A stretch of DNA of 64,000 nt from Euryodendron excelsum (taxonomy: Eukaryota; Streptophyta; Magnoliopsida; Ericales; Pentaphylacaceae): assembly GCA_033060915.1 (NCBI GenBank), contig CM065392.1, positions 18,134,501-18,198,500 on the forward strand, read 5' to 3'. The stretch's first letter is position 1. The number at the start of each line of letters is the position of its first letter. Below are positions 22,501-33,982 of this stretch, piece by piece. The position numbers were made by a program, and so were the translations under genes. The notes beneath the pieces were generated by a model, which worked only from the letters and a program-made list of their open reading frames with translations, made no database searches and was not told the DNA's origin.

Positions 22501-23056
22501 TATTATGGCTGTTAAAAGAATCTTTAGATATCTTAAATATACTCCAAATTTGGATCTATTGTACCCCAAAGGTACATCTTTTGATCTTGTAGAGTACTTA
22601 GATACAGACTATGCAAGCAATAAAGTTGATAGGAAAAGTACTAGTGGCTCTTGCCAATTCCTTAGAAATAAGTTGGTTTTTTGGTTTAGCAAGAAATAAA
22701 ATTCTGTTGCGTTAACCACAACAAAAGCCGAGTATATAGTAGCTGGAAGCTGCTATGCTCAGGTTCTGTGGATCAAACACAAATTAAAAGATTTTGGACT
22801 TTCCTTTGATCATATTCTTGTTAGGTATGACAATACTTGTGCTATTAATCTGAGTAAGAATCCCATTCAGCATTCTCACACTAAACATATTGAGAATAGA
22901 CATCATTTCATTAGAGATCATGTGTATAGAGGTGATATCAAATTGGATTTTATTAAAACTCAGCATCAATTGGCTGAAATTTTTACTAAACCTCTTGGTG
23001 AAGATAGATTTTGCATGATTCGAAGAGAATTGGGCATATGCAATCCAGTGAATTAA
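22501..23056 (+). pseudogene. Copia RNase H
   Basis: Follows the RT: VKRIFRYLKYTP..LDLLYPKG, then the RNase H core DYASNKVDRKSTSGSCQFL (about 22606-22660), ALTTTKAEYIVAGSCYAQVLW (about 22708-22770), the DNTCAINLSKNPIQHSHTKH segment and TKPLGEDRF. Conserved Asp, Glu (KAEY) and Asp (YDNTCA) are all visible. A TAA at 22697-22699 interrupts the frame. It degrades the RNA of RNA:DNA hybrids during reverse transcription. Confidence 0.9.
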
Positions 23057-23164
23057 TTATTCTCTGTTTTATTTGCAGGTTTAAATGTTTGTATGAATGA
23101 TATGTATATGCCTACTTTTATGATTGCTTAAATTGCATACTAGTTAGAGACACATAATTGCTTT

Positions 23165-23365
23165 ACATGTCTACAAAGGTGTCAACACCTTTTATAAGAG
23201 TAGACACCTGCTTAGTTTATTTTGGGCATAATAGTCTCTGGAATGTAAGGTGCTGACACCATATGCTTCATGTGTCAACACCCGTTTGAAATTAAGAAAG
23301 GGATACAATTTTTTTTGGCCCAAGGTGTCAACTCCTATAAGGAGTGTCAACACTCCATTGTATAT
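23165..23365 (+). repeat. GTGTCRACACY motif cluster, copia 3' interior
   Basis: Three paired units of the form GGTGTCAACACC..TATAAGAGT..GACACCT (23172, 23250, 23323). Three similar units are in the copia 3' LTR (26217-26395). Each is nearly self-complementary. Function unknown. Confidence 0.6.
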
Positions 23366-23544
23366 ACATACATATTACATATCTGTGTATATACAACCCT
23401 CAAGCCCTAAAGGGTCGACCTGACACTCTTCTCTCACTTTTGAAAAACCCTCGCTCTAAAATTTCCTCTTCAAAATCATTTGAATCACTCCCATTAACCA
23501 TTTAAATCTCTCATTCCCTCTTAATCTTCCATAACTGCTCTACA

Positions 23545-25189
23545 ATGGCTTCTAAAACCGCTGATATAACAAAGAAGAAGAAAGACAAATCTTCGAGGAA
23601 ATCCACGGAAGAGTCTACACCAGTAAAGAAGGGAAACAAGAAAGGAAAGGACATTGCAAAATCCTTAAAGATCTCAAAGAAGAGAAAGAACATTGATGAA
23701 TCTCCAAAGGTTTAAAAAAAGAGAAAAGGGAAGGACGTCGTTGCGGAAGATGGTGATTGACTGGAAGGAGACAAATGGTTTGAAAAGAAATCCCTCAAGG
23801 TAAAATTTGAAATTGATATGTTCTCTAGAAAAATTCTTGTGAGAAGATGGATAAACTATGAGGTTTTTACCAAGTATAATTTTTCTTTTGATGAGACGTT
23901 CACTACTCTTGGTTGGAAATTCATGACTCATATAAAAAAGGATACCTACCCTGTTCTTATCAGGCATTTTTATGCTAATTTAGAATTAGTGCAATTGTCA
24001 TTACTGTTAGCAATTATGTAAAAGAAGTCAAAATAACTCGCACAAAAGAAGTTCTATGTAAAATGCTGAGTATATTAATGGGAAGAAAAGGTAATCGGTT
24101 AAGGAAAGAAAGGATAGAAACTTTAAATTGATCTTAAACACACAAACTGTGGACGAATTCTTTCAACTTAAGGCACCTCATCTCTCTCTTGAGTTGAGAC
24201 TAATTTATCATTTTGTCTCTCATATTTTTATGCATAAGAAAGAAAAATTTGAGCATATATTTGATAAGGAGGTTTTATTCTTATGGGGCTATCTAAAAAA
24301 TTCTAGAATTGACTTAGCATTTCATATTCTCTATCACATGAATGAGATTGTGACCACTAAGAGAGCGTGCTTGTCATATGGAATGTTTTTGACATTGGTA
24401 TCTAAACACTTCAAAGTGAATCTGAAAGGTGAAGCTGCATGAAAGAATGAGGTTGAGTCTAAAGAATATAATGAGGCAACATTTAAAAGAATGCGTTATA
24501 TCCTGAACCCACAAACCAAAACCTAGATTCAAAAGAAAAAGAGAAAATCTAATATTGACCAGATTGAAGTAGAGAGGACTTCAAATAGGGTTGGACCTTT
24601 TGGAACTTCTACAACTGCAAGGCAATTACATCAAATGATTCCTAGCACTGGATAGGAGCAGTATGATGTGTTGATGAATATGATGAAAGAAATGAGGCAG
24701 TATCAAGAAGAGATGTTTACAAAAATTAACACAAAGCTGGACAATAAAGCATTTAGATTGGTGAGCCTAGATAAGAAAGTTTGGGCTACACAAAAATCTA
24801 TAGTGAAAGAGGGAAAGAAAATAAAAGATGTTATTTAGGATTACATAGAGGTCACCACTGAGCATATTGGACAACACATTGCTTTGATCATTAGAGAGCA
24901 ATATAAACCTCTTTACCTAGCAGCAACAGAAATAGAGGACTCCTCTTATGACATGAGTGGATCTTCCAAGAATGGCAGTACTCCATCACAGTTTTTCTAG
25001 CCTCCACCAAAAAAATCTGATGACCCTACCAATTTAGAGTAGTAAGCAAATCTTCCTGTTGAAAACCAACCTGTAGCCCGTTTTGTCAAGAAATATTCTC
25101 TAACACCTAGACCTTTTACTTCTACATTCTCTAACACCCCTGAAGATCCAGTAGATATCACTCAGTCTTCTTCACCCAAATCTGCATAA
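23545..25189 (+). pseudogene. Copia extra ORF after RNase H (plant-transposon accessory protein)
   Basis: Lies where SIRE-lineage elements carry an env-like or accessory ORF. It starts MASKTADITKKKKDKSSRK with a very basic Lys/Ser-rich N-terminus, followed by a globular region: VRRWINYEVFTKYNFSFDE, IRHFYANLE (about 23956-23985), and after a frameshift LRLIYHFVSHIFMHK and ILYHMNEIV (24190-24350). These match the pattern I know as the putative plant transposon protein family (FYANL and RLI..HF motifs). The C-terminal part (24650-24930) looks coiled-coil, and it ends PVDITQSSSPKSA then TAA. Several stops and at least one frameshift. No signal peptide or clear membrane segment, so a fusogenic envelope is unlikely. 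Confidence 0.65.
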
Positions 25190-25698
25190 GCATAATCATC
25201 ATTTTGCATTTGTATACTTTTGAACTTACTCTACATTTATGGATGAGTTGTCATCCATTAAAACAATATTTGGTTATGTAATCTTTTGAATGATGGTTCC
25301 TAGTTTTGGATATTTTTATGGATGCCTATCTATATAGATGCTATGTAAGTTTGACTATTTTGATTTTGATGATTTGATGCATTTGTTGGTTTGCAACCAA
25401 ACAATAGTTATTTCTAAATGATAATTTTTTTTGCTATTGTACCTATCTTTAAATTCAATATATATCCTTTTAATGGATTAAAAAAAAGGGGGAGAACTAT
25501 AGCAAGGAGGAGAGTATTGATTATATGGGAAAGGGGGAGAAAACTCAAAATTGTTGAATGGTTACTTAAAGAATTGAATGATATTGTTTATTGAGAACTG
25601 ACTATTGTTGCACACTGTTAACTTGTTGAGTTACCTTTGGATTAAAGGGGAGTAACTATTTCGATATGGTACTTATATGCTTTAAGGTTTTGTCATCA

Positions 25699-25713
25699 TA
25701 AAAAAGGGGAGGT
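25699..25713 (+). promoter_or_regulatory. Copia polypurine tract
   Basis: AAAAAAGGGGAGG-type tract immediately left of the 3' LTR; it primes plus-strand DNA. Two similar runs (about 25480-25496 and 25648-25660) lie upstream. Confidence 0.85.
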
Positions 25714-27114
25714 TGTTGACTCTATGCCTTGATTTTGATGATAACAAACCATTATGTTGTTTTTCTAATGAATTTACTTTATGTGCAGAAAGTATTTATT
25801 AATTCCATTCACACTTTGCTTAAAAATGATTATAATGAAGAATGTGATTAGAAGATGGATTTGGAAGCTTGATGAATAAATTTGGAATGATTTAGATGAT
25901 TGGTTGGTCAACCTTATAAGAAAATTATTTAATAATCTCATTCTTGAAGAAATTGAAGGTGCTCAAGTTGATCAACAATCATTGAAGAAAGAAGACAAGC
26001 GTTGAAGGCATATCATGGTGGATTGAAGAACTTGAAGATGGATAGAAGATCCTTACAAAGAAATTAATGGATTAACTTTATTTTGAAACGATTGAAGGTG
26101 CTCTATATACTCAAGTTTCTTTGAAGGAGTTTCAAAGATTTGATAATTTAATGGCCTTAGTGGATCAATTGAAGAAGCTACTAAAGTGACTAAACCCATT
26201 TTTATCAAGAAACAGAGGTACTAACACCTCTTATAGGAGCTGACACCTTTCGGACGTTTGATCTTAAAGAATTGAACTTGAAAGTAGCAAATGTTGACAA
26301 CCTATATAAGAGTCGACACCTATGGTTCCAGAGAGCTCGGATAAGAAAAATGAACCAGCAAGTGTCGACACTCTATATAAAAGTCGACATCTGAATAAAA
26401 TCTAGGTAGTAACAGTAATGTTTTTAAACTTTCTGCACAAATTATTTCGCATTAAATGTTCTCCCATCTACCTCCAACGGTTGGATATGATACAAGATTA
26501 TAAATACAAAGTCTCTAAAGCATTTAAAGGGGTAGATGCAAGACCATAAAGGATACACATCAAATATGCCAATATTCTCTATTCTTCAATGCTATATTCT
26601 TCCATTCCTCTGCTGTGAAGTTATTGATCGATCTGCAACTTGCACATTTACTCTTTGTTAGAGTACTCTTTGTACTAAACTTCTTCTTTATTGTTGGGTT
26701 GGGTTGTAACCTGTAAGTTTTGAGTGATTTTTGGACAAAAACACTTGAGGTTTAAGGGTTTGGAGTAAACTCTTGTAAAGAGTGAGCTGGCGCTTGAAGA
26801 AACAATAGATATGTAAAAGATAAGTCTCTGCATAATGGAGGATCCCTTTGAAAGAATCGAGGAAGAGAGGATGTAGGCAAATGATCGCTGAACCTCTGTA
26901 AAAATCTTGTTGTCCTCTTTGCTCTGTTTTACTTCTTGCACTGCTTTATCTTAATTGCATCATTATAATATCTTGTTTGCATTCTTATATTGCATAAGAT
27001 CATTGTTCCATTAATTTTATATAATTTGCATATTGGTTTAAATTGTCTGTAATTTTATAAAACCCAATTCCCCCCCCCCCCCCCCTCTTCTTGGGTTAAT
27101 TCTTTGGGCCAACA
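25714..27114 (+). repeat. Copia 3' LTR, complete
   Basis: 1401 bp, TGTTGACTC...GGGCCAACA. TATAAATA at 26499-26506. U3 holds three GTGTCGACAC-type units (26217-26395). The 3' part matches the 5' LTR remnants. A 16-C run at 27070-27085 may be slippage or an assembly artefact. Confidence 0.92.
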
Positions 27115-28407
27115 CTGGAAGGTTTTGAGTAACCAGACTTAGCCAGGAATGGATGGAAACCCTTGAAAGAGTGTCCCGAAGGTAGCTAACTTGAGAACCA
27201 GAGCCAAAATAGTTAAAAACGGTGACCGGCCCACTAGGGGAAAAACAATCATTTGAACTAGGAAAACACTAGGTTGAAAATACTATTGAGAGTGTTCTGA
27301 GAGATTACCGATTAGATACCTAGAGCTAGTGTGGTTGAAAAAGGTGAGGAACTTACCAGGGATAAAATAGTTATTTCGTACCAGGTTTACCAAAATGCAG
27401 TCAGAATGGTCCGAAAAGGTACTAGAAGGTTGGGAATACTATTATAAGCATCCTTAGAAGGTAATTAGTTTGATACCCAGAGCCGGTGTGGTTCCCAGAG
27501 GTGATCGAATACCTAGGGCAAAATGATCATTTTGATCGGGTGATCTCAGAATCAATTCGAAAGCGACTGGAAGGCACTAGAATGTCCTAGATTATCTTTG
27601 GGACAATCTTAGAAAGAGTGGACTCATCGCTCTGAGGTCTTAGGTACTTTCTTGAGAAGCGTGCCGGTGGGGCCCAAGGGGCAATTTGGTCATTTTTCAC
27701 CGAATGGGCTAGTCGGCATTGGTGTTGGCCCGGGTTTTGAGTGTTTCCATCATTATGACTGTGTGTGACAAGTTGGCATCCAAAGGTGTCCCATCCTCCG
27801 GTAAACGTGTTAAGGCCAAGAGGCGTGTTCGGTCCCGTGACATGGGGATTTGTTGGCATTCCCGATGTCGACCTGTTTGTGAGTGTTTCCGTCACTCTGA
27901 TGGTTGCGATATTTGATGGTCTTACTGCCTAAGAGATCAACTTTCTCAAAAGATATATCGAATAGTGGACATTCTATGTTGGCAGGCTATCAGGCGCAAA
28001 AAGTGAACCGTTCTATTATCTTGGAACTTAGGTTTTGTCTCGGTTCACGGGTGTGAAGGGACTTATTGTTTTAAGGGATTTTATACTTTTCGGTAAACGT
28101 GTTATACTGGATGCACTTAGTGTCTGTGGGATCAACTTTCTTAAATGACGTGCTGAATTGAGTTTGAATAGTTAGGGTTGGAATTGAAGCTGGAATTAAG
28201 GTTGAAATACAGATTTAAATCTTTAGGAAGATGTGCCAACTAGAATTGAACCAAGTAATGTCTCAAGGGCCTAGCGAGCCCACGAAGTAGTTGATTGACT
28301 GAATTGAGTCGGGAAAGCTGTTTTGGGCTTGAATGTTTCCCTGTCGGTTTTAACATGAGTCTGGTCGGGCCAGCGATTGCTGTACAGGCAAAAATAAGGT
28401 TCTTATA
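27115..28407 (-). repeat. Giant-LTR fragment S0, U3 start
   Basis: The minus strand starts TATAAGAACCTTATTTTTGCC-like at 28407, recognisable as the TGTAAGCACCCTATTTTTGCC LTR start, and runs through typical U3 words (CCAGAGCCGG, GGGGCAATTTGGTCATTTTTC, GAGTGTTTCCGTCACTC). It is cut at 27114 by the copia element. No polypurine tract precedes it, so it is not a 3' LTR. It could be the U3 half of element A's 5' LTR (U5 half at 1609-2227). Confidence 0.75.
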
Positions 28408-29320
28408 AATGGCCCATCATCGTCCACATGGGAAAGCAAGGACCTTCACATGCCCATAATCCTCTCTACCAATGCTCATGGGATCACTGCCCAAAATCCA
28501 AACTAAACTCAGCCATCGATACCAGATAAGGGATGTCCTGACTCTTGCTAAACTGCAGCAAGACACGAATCCCAAAGAAAGGGGCCATACGCTACAAACC
28601 TGCTAGAGGCACGAAGGCCCCATCGGAGGTTCGCACTCTCAAAAAATACCTGCCAATCAACCCCGTATACCACTTGATCGTGTTAGACCTCTTGCCCTGA
28701 AGATAAGTGGATTATATCACAACAGTCTGTGGAAACCTCTCGCCAACCATGATAACTCTCTAGGACCTCACCAGGGAATGTATATGGTCAAGCTTAGGAT
28801 ATCATGTATATTGAAATAAAGGAGTGTCGAACAAATGTCCAATCGCCCAAAGCTAGAAAAGTGCAGCACACCCTTGAAAAAGAACATCAATACCCTGTTG
28901 GAGTCTGGAATCTCTCCCACAACCATAAGAGCATATAATCGCCCTTTGCAAATCCTGGCAAGCAATGTGTATAGTTGATAGTGAATCAGGTCATCTTCCA
29001 TAGGGAACACCAAGAGGCTGAAGAAGAGTAAAATAAGGGCCATCATATAAGAGACACACCAAACTTGAGAAGAATGCCAATTACCTGGATGAGCTGCCAT
29101 TCCTGTCATGAACTCAAAGTGGGAAAATAGAAACTCCACCGGAATGTAAGAAAACTGGGGCAGAAAGTCAAAAGTAAGAACCTCTCGTCAGAGCCTAAGT
29201 TGGGTCGAGGCAACTGAGATGCAAATATCAGGGAAGGTGGGTCCAACGATGCCAACCGAGTCATCCCAAAAACTAAGAAGAAATCCATACTCTTGAGGAG
29301 TATGAGTTAACTCAGAGTCC
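28408..29320 (-). pseudogene. Element E antisense accessory gene (DUF7745-like)
   Basis: Open stretches on the strand opposite to element E: EYGFLLSFWDDSVGIVGPTF (about 29290-29230), then after one TGA a long frame with FMTGMAAHPGNWHSSQVWCV and LVFPMEDDLIHYQLYTLLAR (29130-28950) and a C-terminal FFFKGVLHFSSFGRLDIC. The pattern (HSSQVW..., FP..D.LI, GRL..C) resembles plant transposable-element proteins of the DUF7745 / plant-mobile-domain type; this is recognition by eye. A plausible splice acceptor TTTTTTGCTTCAG ends at 29321. The start codon region lies across solo LTR S3 at 34068-34070. It differs from the antisense gene of element D although it holds the same slot. Confidence 0.5.
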
Positions 29321-31589
29321 CTGAAGCAAAAAAGACATAAGTCTAGTTACAATAGTGTAAGCACCCTATTTTTGACCGCTCGGCAGTCTACAGTCCGTCC
29401 AGACTTGATTTCAAGTCAATATGGACATATTCTAGAATTCTAGTCCTAATCTAGTTTATCCATCGCTTCGCGGGTCCACCAGGCCCAAATGGAGGCAAAG
29501 TGACCAAAATACCCTTGTAGGCGTTGTTCGGTCCGATCCCGTAAGCACGTCTTTTCAAAGACGGTAAGTCCCCTTTCCAAATCCAATAGGCACGTCTTTT
29601 CAAAGACTGTAAGTCCCCTTTTCCAATTCTAATTCCAATTCCAATCCCTCTCTTGAGAAAGCTGATTCCTCAAGATGGTAAGTCTATCCAATCCGGCACA
29701 TTCTTCAGAGAAATTTTCTACAAAACGGTAAGTCCCTTTGAACATGTCAACCAGGCTGAGACCCTAAGTCCCTGAGATGGTAGAACAGTCTACCTTTGGC
29801 TCCTGCTAGCCCGCCAATGCAGAAATGTCTGTTTCAGCACGCTTTATGAGAAAGTTGACTTCTTAAGCGTTAAGTCCCTTTAGCAGTTTTCTTAGATCAG
29901 GCAGTCTCGAGAATGATTGTGAACCGTCTGAGTAGCGAAAGTACTCGTAACCATCGCAAGCAGGTCGATATAGGGAATTGCCAACAAAACCCTGTATCAC
30001 GAGACTGCCTTCAGAGTGACGGAAACACTCAAAACTCAGGTCAACACCGGTGCCAGCTAGCCCACTTCAGTGAAAAATGACCAAACTGCCCATAGGGCCA
30101 CTTTTTCAACACGTTTCTTGAGATAATACCTAAGTCCTCAGAATGGTAAGTCCACCCTTCCAAGATCATCTTAGAGACGATCCGGCATGATTAGGTGCTT
30201 TCTAGTCAGTTTCAGGGCAATTCTGAGGTTTTTCGGTTAAGATGACCATTTTGCTTCTAGGCATCGGAATGCCCCAAGGACCACACCGACTCTTGGTATC
30301 AAACCGGTAACCTCCCAATAATGCTTTTTATAGTGTTCTCGACTTTCCTTTATCTTTCTGGATCATTCCGAGTCAATTCTGGCAAACCTGGTGCAAAATG
30401 ACCGTTTTGTCCTGGTGGGTCGGTCGCCTTTTCTGACCACACTGGCTTTGGATATCAAATCGGTAGCCTTTGGGAACATTCTAAATAATGTTTTTAAATC
30501 TCGAGTCTTCCTCTGGTATGTTCTGAGTCCGTCTCGACAGCTTTCCGGCTCGATTGACCGTTTTGCCCCTAATGACCTGGTCAACCTTCTGACAATTCTT
30601 GTCATCATTTTTTAGGTCAAATACCTCCGGGACCCTGGTCTAAGGGTTCCTGCCCTTTTTCGGCCTTTTGGGCCATTCTTGATCCCTTAAATCCTTCCCG
30701 AACTTTCCGGAGTCACTCCTAGTTAAGCCAGACTAAAAATTGCATGGTAGTCACTAGTACAGGCGCCTAAATCTTCTCAAGATACATTGCTTGCCGACCT
30801 TAAAACTTTCCTAAGTGGCTGGAGCCATTGTAACAGGCGCTAGGTCATTCACTTATCTATAAATACAGAGCCTCTTCCAATGTGAAAGAGGTCCGCAAAC
30901 TCAATCTAAAAACCCTACTCTTCGATATACAGAGCTCGTAGCCTCCCAAAACCCTAGTCTCCTTTAGGTTTTCCAAGCTCTAGCCTCCATACAAAAACCC
31001 TAGCCTCCTATACACTCATACATTCTCATATACTCATACACTAGCCTCAAACTCTCCATTGAAGGCTTGGATTGTTGCAACTATGAAGCTTTGAAGATTG
31101 AAGACAAACTTTTGAAGATTAAAGCGAAGATCGAAGCAGAGCAAGCAAAATAAAGCGTGCAAAGCCAATCAAAATAAAGAAGACATAAGGTAGGCTTCTT
31201 ATTTACGTTTACATATCTTCCCCCTCTCTTCTCTCTCCTAACCCATTTGGGTTTTCTTCTATTTTAATCCCCCATCTTCTTCCCCCCTTTCTTTGCATGC
31301 TTGAAACAAGGGACTTTCCGATCCATGTGTATGATTAGGCTATTGGAGAGTCACCGTGTCGGGGGCTTTCTTTTAGTCTAATTGGAGATCACGTGGGTTC
31401 GGCCCCTTTGATTGTGTGGTGAAGCCTTTAACCTTGTATGTTCACGATCCCAATTTGCATTGTGCATATCATGATCTTGCATTCTTCTAAAATTCGTTTT
31501 CAAACTCGTTTTTCAAAACTTGCATTAACATCGTTTTCGAACTTGCATTAAATTCTTCTTTTTCAAAACTTGTTTTCAAAATCACAATC

Positions 31590-31743
31590 CTAAGGTGATT
31601 CTAGCCTTTTCATGACTAGGGTTGCTTTAGGAAAATGTTACATTTAAAGTGACCAATATGGTCTATATTTTCAAAATCCTTGTTGTTTTCAAAGCCACTA
31701 TCTTAAGGTGGTTCTAATCTTCTCATGGTTAGGATCGCTTTAG
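31590..31743 (+). other. Tandem long hairpins in R-U5 (LTR S3)
   Basis: Stems at 31590-31630 and 31703-31743 with 7-nt loops (TTTTCAT, TTCTCAT). In the second, all 17 arm positions are Watson-Crick or G-U. Confidence 0.68.
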
Positions 31744-33176
31744 GAAAGTGAGATATTTTATATACTTTCTAAAACTTTCTTTTCAAAAACCTCTTTTCCA
31801 ACGTACTTTCTAAAAACTCTCTCCAATCTCCTTTCCAAAGTTGTTTTCAAAAACTCCCTCTAAAAATCTATTTTTCAAAACCTCTTTTTCAAACTCCTGT
31901 CCAAAAACACTCGCTTTGAAATTCACTTTTTAAAAGCGCTCCCTAGGTCTTCTTTCTAGAAAAACTCTTTCCAAGAACTCTTTCCAAAAGCACCTTCTTC
32001 GAATTCACTTTCTAAAAGTACTCCCTAAACGCTTTCCTAAAAATTCACTTTCCAAAAGCTCATCTCTGGGATTTCTTTCCAAAAATCCCTCTTTCCAAAA
32101 AATTCACTTTTCAAAAACTCTTTTCTTAGAGCCTAAATTAAATCCTAGAACCCATGATTAGGAAACCCTAATTTTCCTTCCCAAAAACATGATTTCCAAT
32201 TCCTTATTTTTGCCTCAAAACTTAGGTTTCCAAAACCTCTTGTTTTCTACATCAAAATTATATATATTTCCAAAACCCCTTTTCTACATCAAAACTATAG
32301 CTTTTCAAATCTAGGGTTTCTAAAACTTCCATTCCCAAATCTATGTCAAATCCAATCTTCCCTCTAGGAGGCCAAATCCAATCTTCCCTTTAGGAAACCA
32401 AATCCAATCTCCCCATTTAGGAAACTAGATCCTATCCTCTATTTTTTTGAAACAAAATCTCCTTTAGAAAACAAAATCCAATCCTTTGTTTTAGGAAATA
32501 GGAATCTCAATCCTTTCTAGTCTAAACCTTTCCTAATTCAAATCCTTCCTAATCTCCTACCTTCCTAAACCATAAGTTTCCTAAACCTAAACTTTTAAAT
32601 CTTTTCAAATCCAAGCTTTCAAATCTTTCCTAATTCAACCTTTCCTAGTTCTATCCCTTTCCAAATTTCAACTTTCCAAATCTAATTTTTCAAATCTTTC
32701 TAAACTTCCAAACTTTTTAAATTCTAAACTTTCTAAATTTCAAATCTTTCAAAATTCAAAACTTTCTTAAGTTGAAACTTTCTAAGTTCTAAACTTTCTT
32801 ACTTTCAAATCTTTCTTAAGTCAAAACTTTCCTATTTCAAAACATTCCTAAATTGGAACTTTCTTGTTTTTAACTTTCCTAATTCAAAACTTTCCCAAAA
32901 TAAAACTTTTCTAATTTGAAAACTTTCCTAAAACGAAACTTTCCTAAAATGACACTTTCCTATTTTGAAACTTTCCTAATTCGAACCTTTCCTAAATTCA
33001 ATCCAATCTTTCTCCAATCTTCCAAGTCCAACATTCGAGTCAAGTCTTTCTTAATCTCGAGTCCTTTCTAAATCCTATCTTCCTAGTTCTAGGGTCTCTA
33101 TTCTTCCATTTCAAATTCCAATCTTCTATTCTAAATTCCAATTCAATCTCTTTTTCGAATCCAACTTTCTATTTTC

Positions 33177-33254
33177 TATCGGACTCTTGTTCGAACCACG
33201 ACTGACCTGATTACTCCAAAGGCATATGTGGGCAACCCTCATGGGTGCGGTCAC
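33177..33254 (+). other. Conserved double-hairpin block (LTR S3)
   Basis: CGGAC-TCTT-GTTCG (one G-U pair), then ACCC-TCAT-GGGT, ending GCGGTCA. Confidence 0.65.
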
Positions 33255-33868
33255 AACTTTTTTTCAATCTCAAATTCCACAATCTTTTTCAAGCTTCTAT
33301 TTCCATAACTTCTTTCCAATTTCCAATTTCCAACTTCCAATTCCGTAATCTATTTTCAAGTTTCCAATTCGAAATTTCTATTTCCAAATATCTATTTCCA
33401 ATTTCTAAAACTTTCAAATTCCATAATTCTTTTTCAAATCTCTTTTAAATCAAATCAATTTCTTTTCAAATCTATTTCCAAATCTATTTTCCAACTTTCT
33501 TCTCTTGCAATTGCATATCATGCATCATGTCTTTTTACACATTCTTTTTCTAAAGTGGATAGGATTGGACATTTGTTAGTTGAAGACTCTCATAGGTGAA
33601 TTTAGGGTAAATAGACATGTAGGTACCGCAAGGGGGGGGGGTAGGGTGATGGCTTTAGTGTGTCTTCCCTACACGTAACTAACCTCCGAACCTAAATCAC
33701 TGTTTTGGAAAGACCAAAATAGAGTTTATTTTCAAAAAGGGCTTAATTATTTTCTAAAGGTTGCCAAACAACCTGTTTTCCTAAAAACCCTCTCTTGAGG
33801 AAGTATTTTTAAAATCGTTTTCAAAAAATTGTAAGTGTAGTTTTTGGATTATGCTCAGTTTTTAGGTG

Positions 33869-33982
33869 ACCTAACTCACCTTAATCAAGTTAGGTGGTGG
33901 CTCCAAATATTTTCCAAAAATCCTTTATTCAAATCTATTTTCAATTCAAACCTAGTCGCACTCATTCTTCTAGGAGGGTGAG
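33869..33982 (+). other. Structured U5 end with PBS-like site (LTR S3)
   Basis: Stem ACCTAACT / AGTTAGGT, PBS-like TGGTGGCTCCA (33895-33905, 9 of 11 to PBS A), terminal hairpin 33961-33982. Confidence 0.55.

Larger units (their letters stand above)
7154..27114 (+). mobile_element. Ty1/copia element, SIRE/Maximus-like, degenerate
   Basis: Order on the plus strand: 5' LTR remnant, tRNA-iMet PBS, gag with zinc knuckle, protease, integrase, reverse transcriptase, RNase H, an extra ORF, polypurine tract, 3' LTR. That order (integrase before RT) defines Ty1/copia. A long gag with coiled coil, LTR of 1.4 kb and an additional ORF after RNase H are typical of the SIRE/Maximus lineage. Removing the two solo LTRs S1 and S2 with one target-site copy each leaves about 9.4 kb. 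All frames carry stops; the element cannot move on its own. Left boundary uncertain. Confidence 0.88.

Noticed and set aside
23511..23967. Minus-strand frames over the copia accessory ORF
   Set aside because: Phe/Leu-rich shadows of a Lys/Glu-rich sense frame; no family resemblance.
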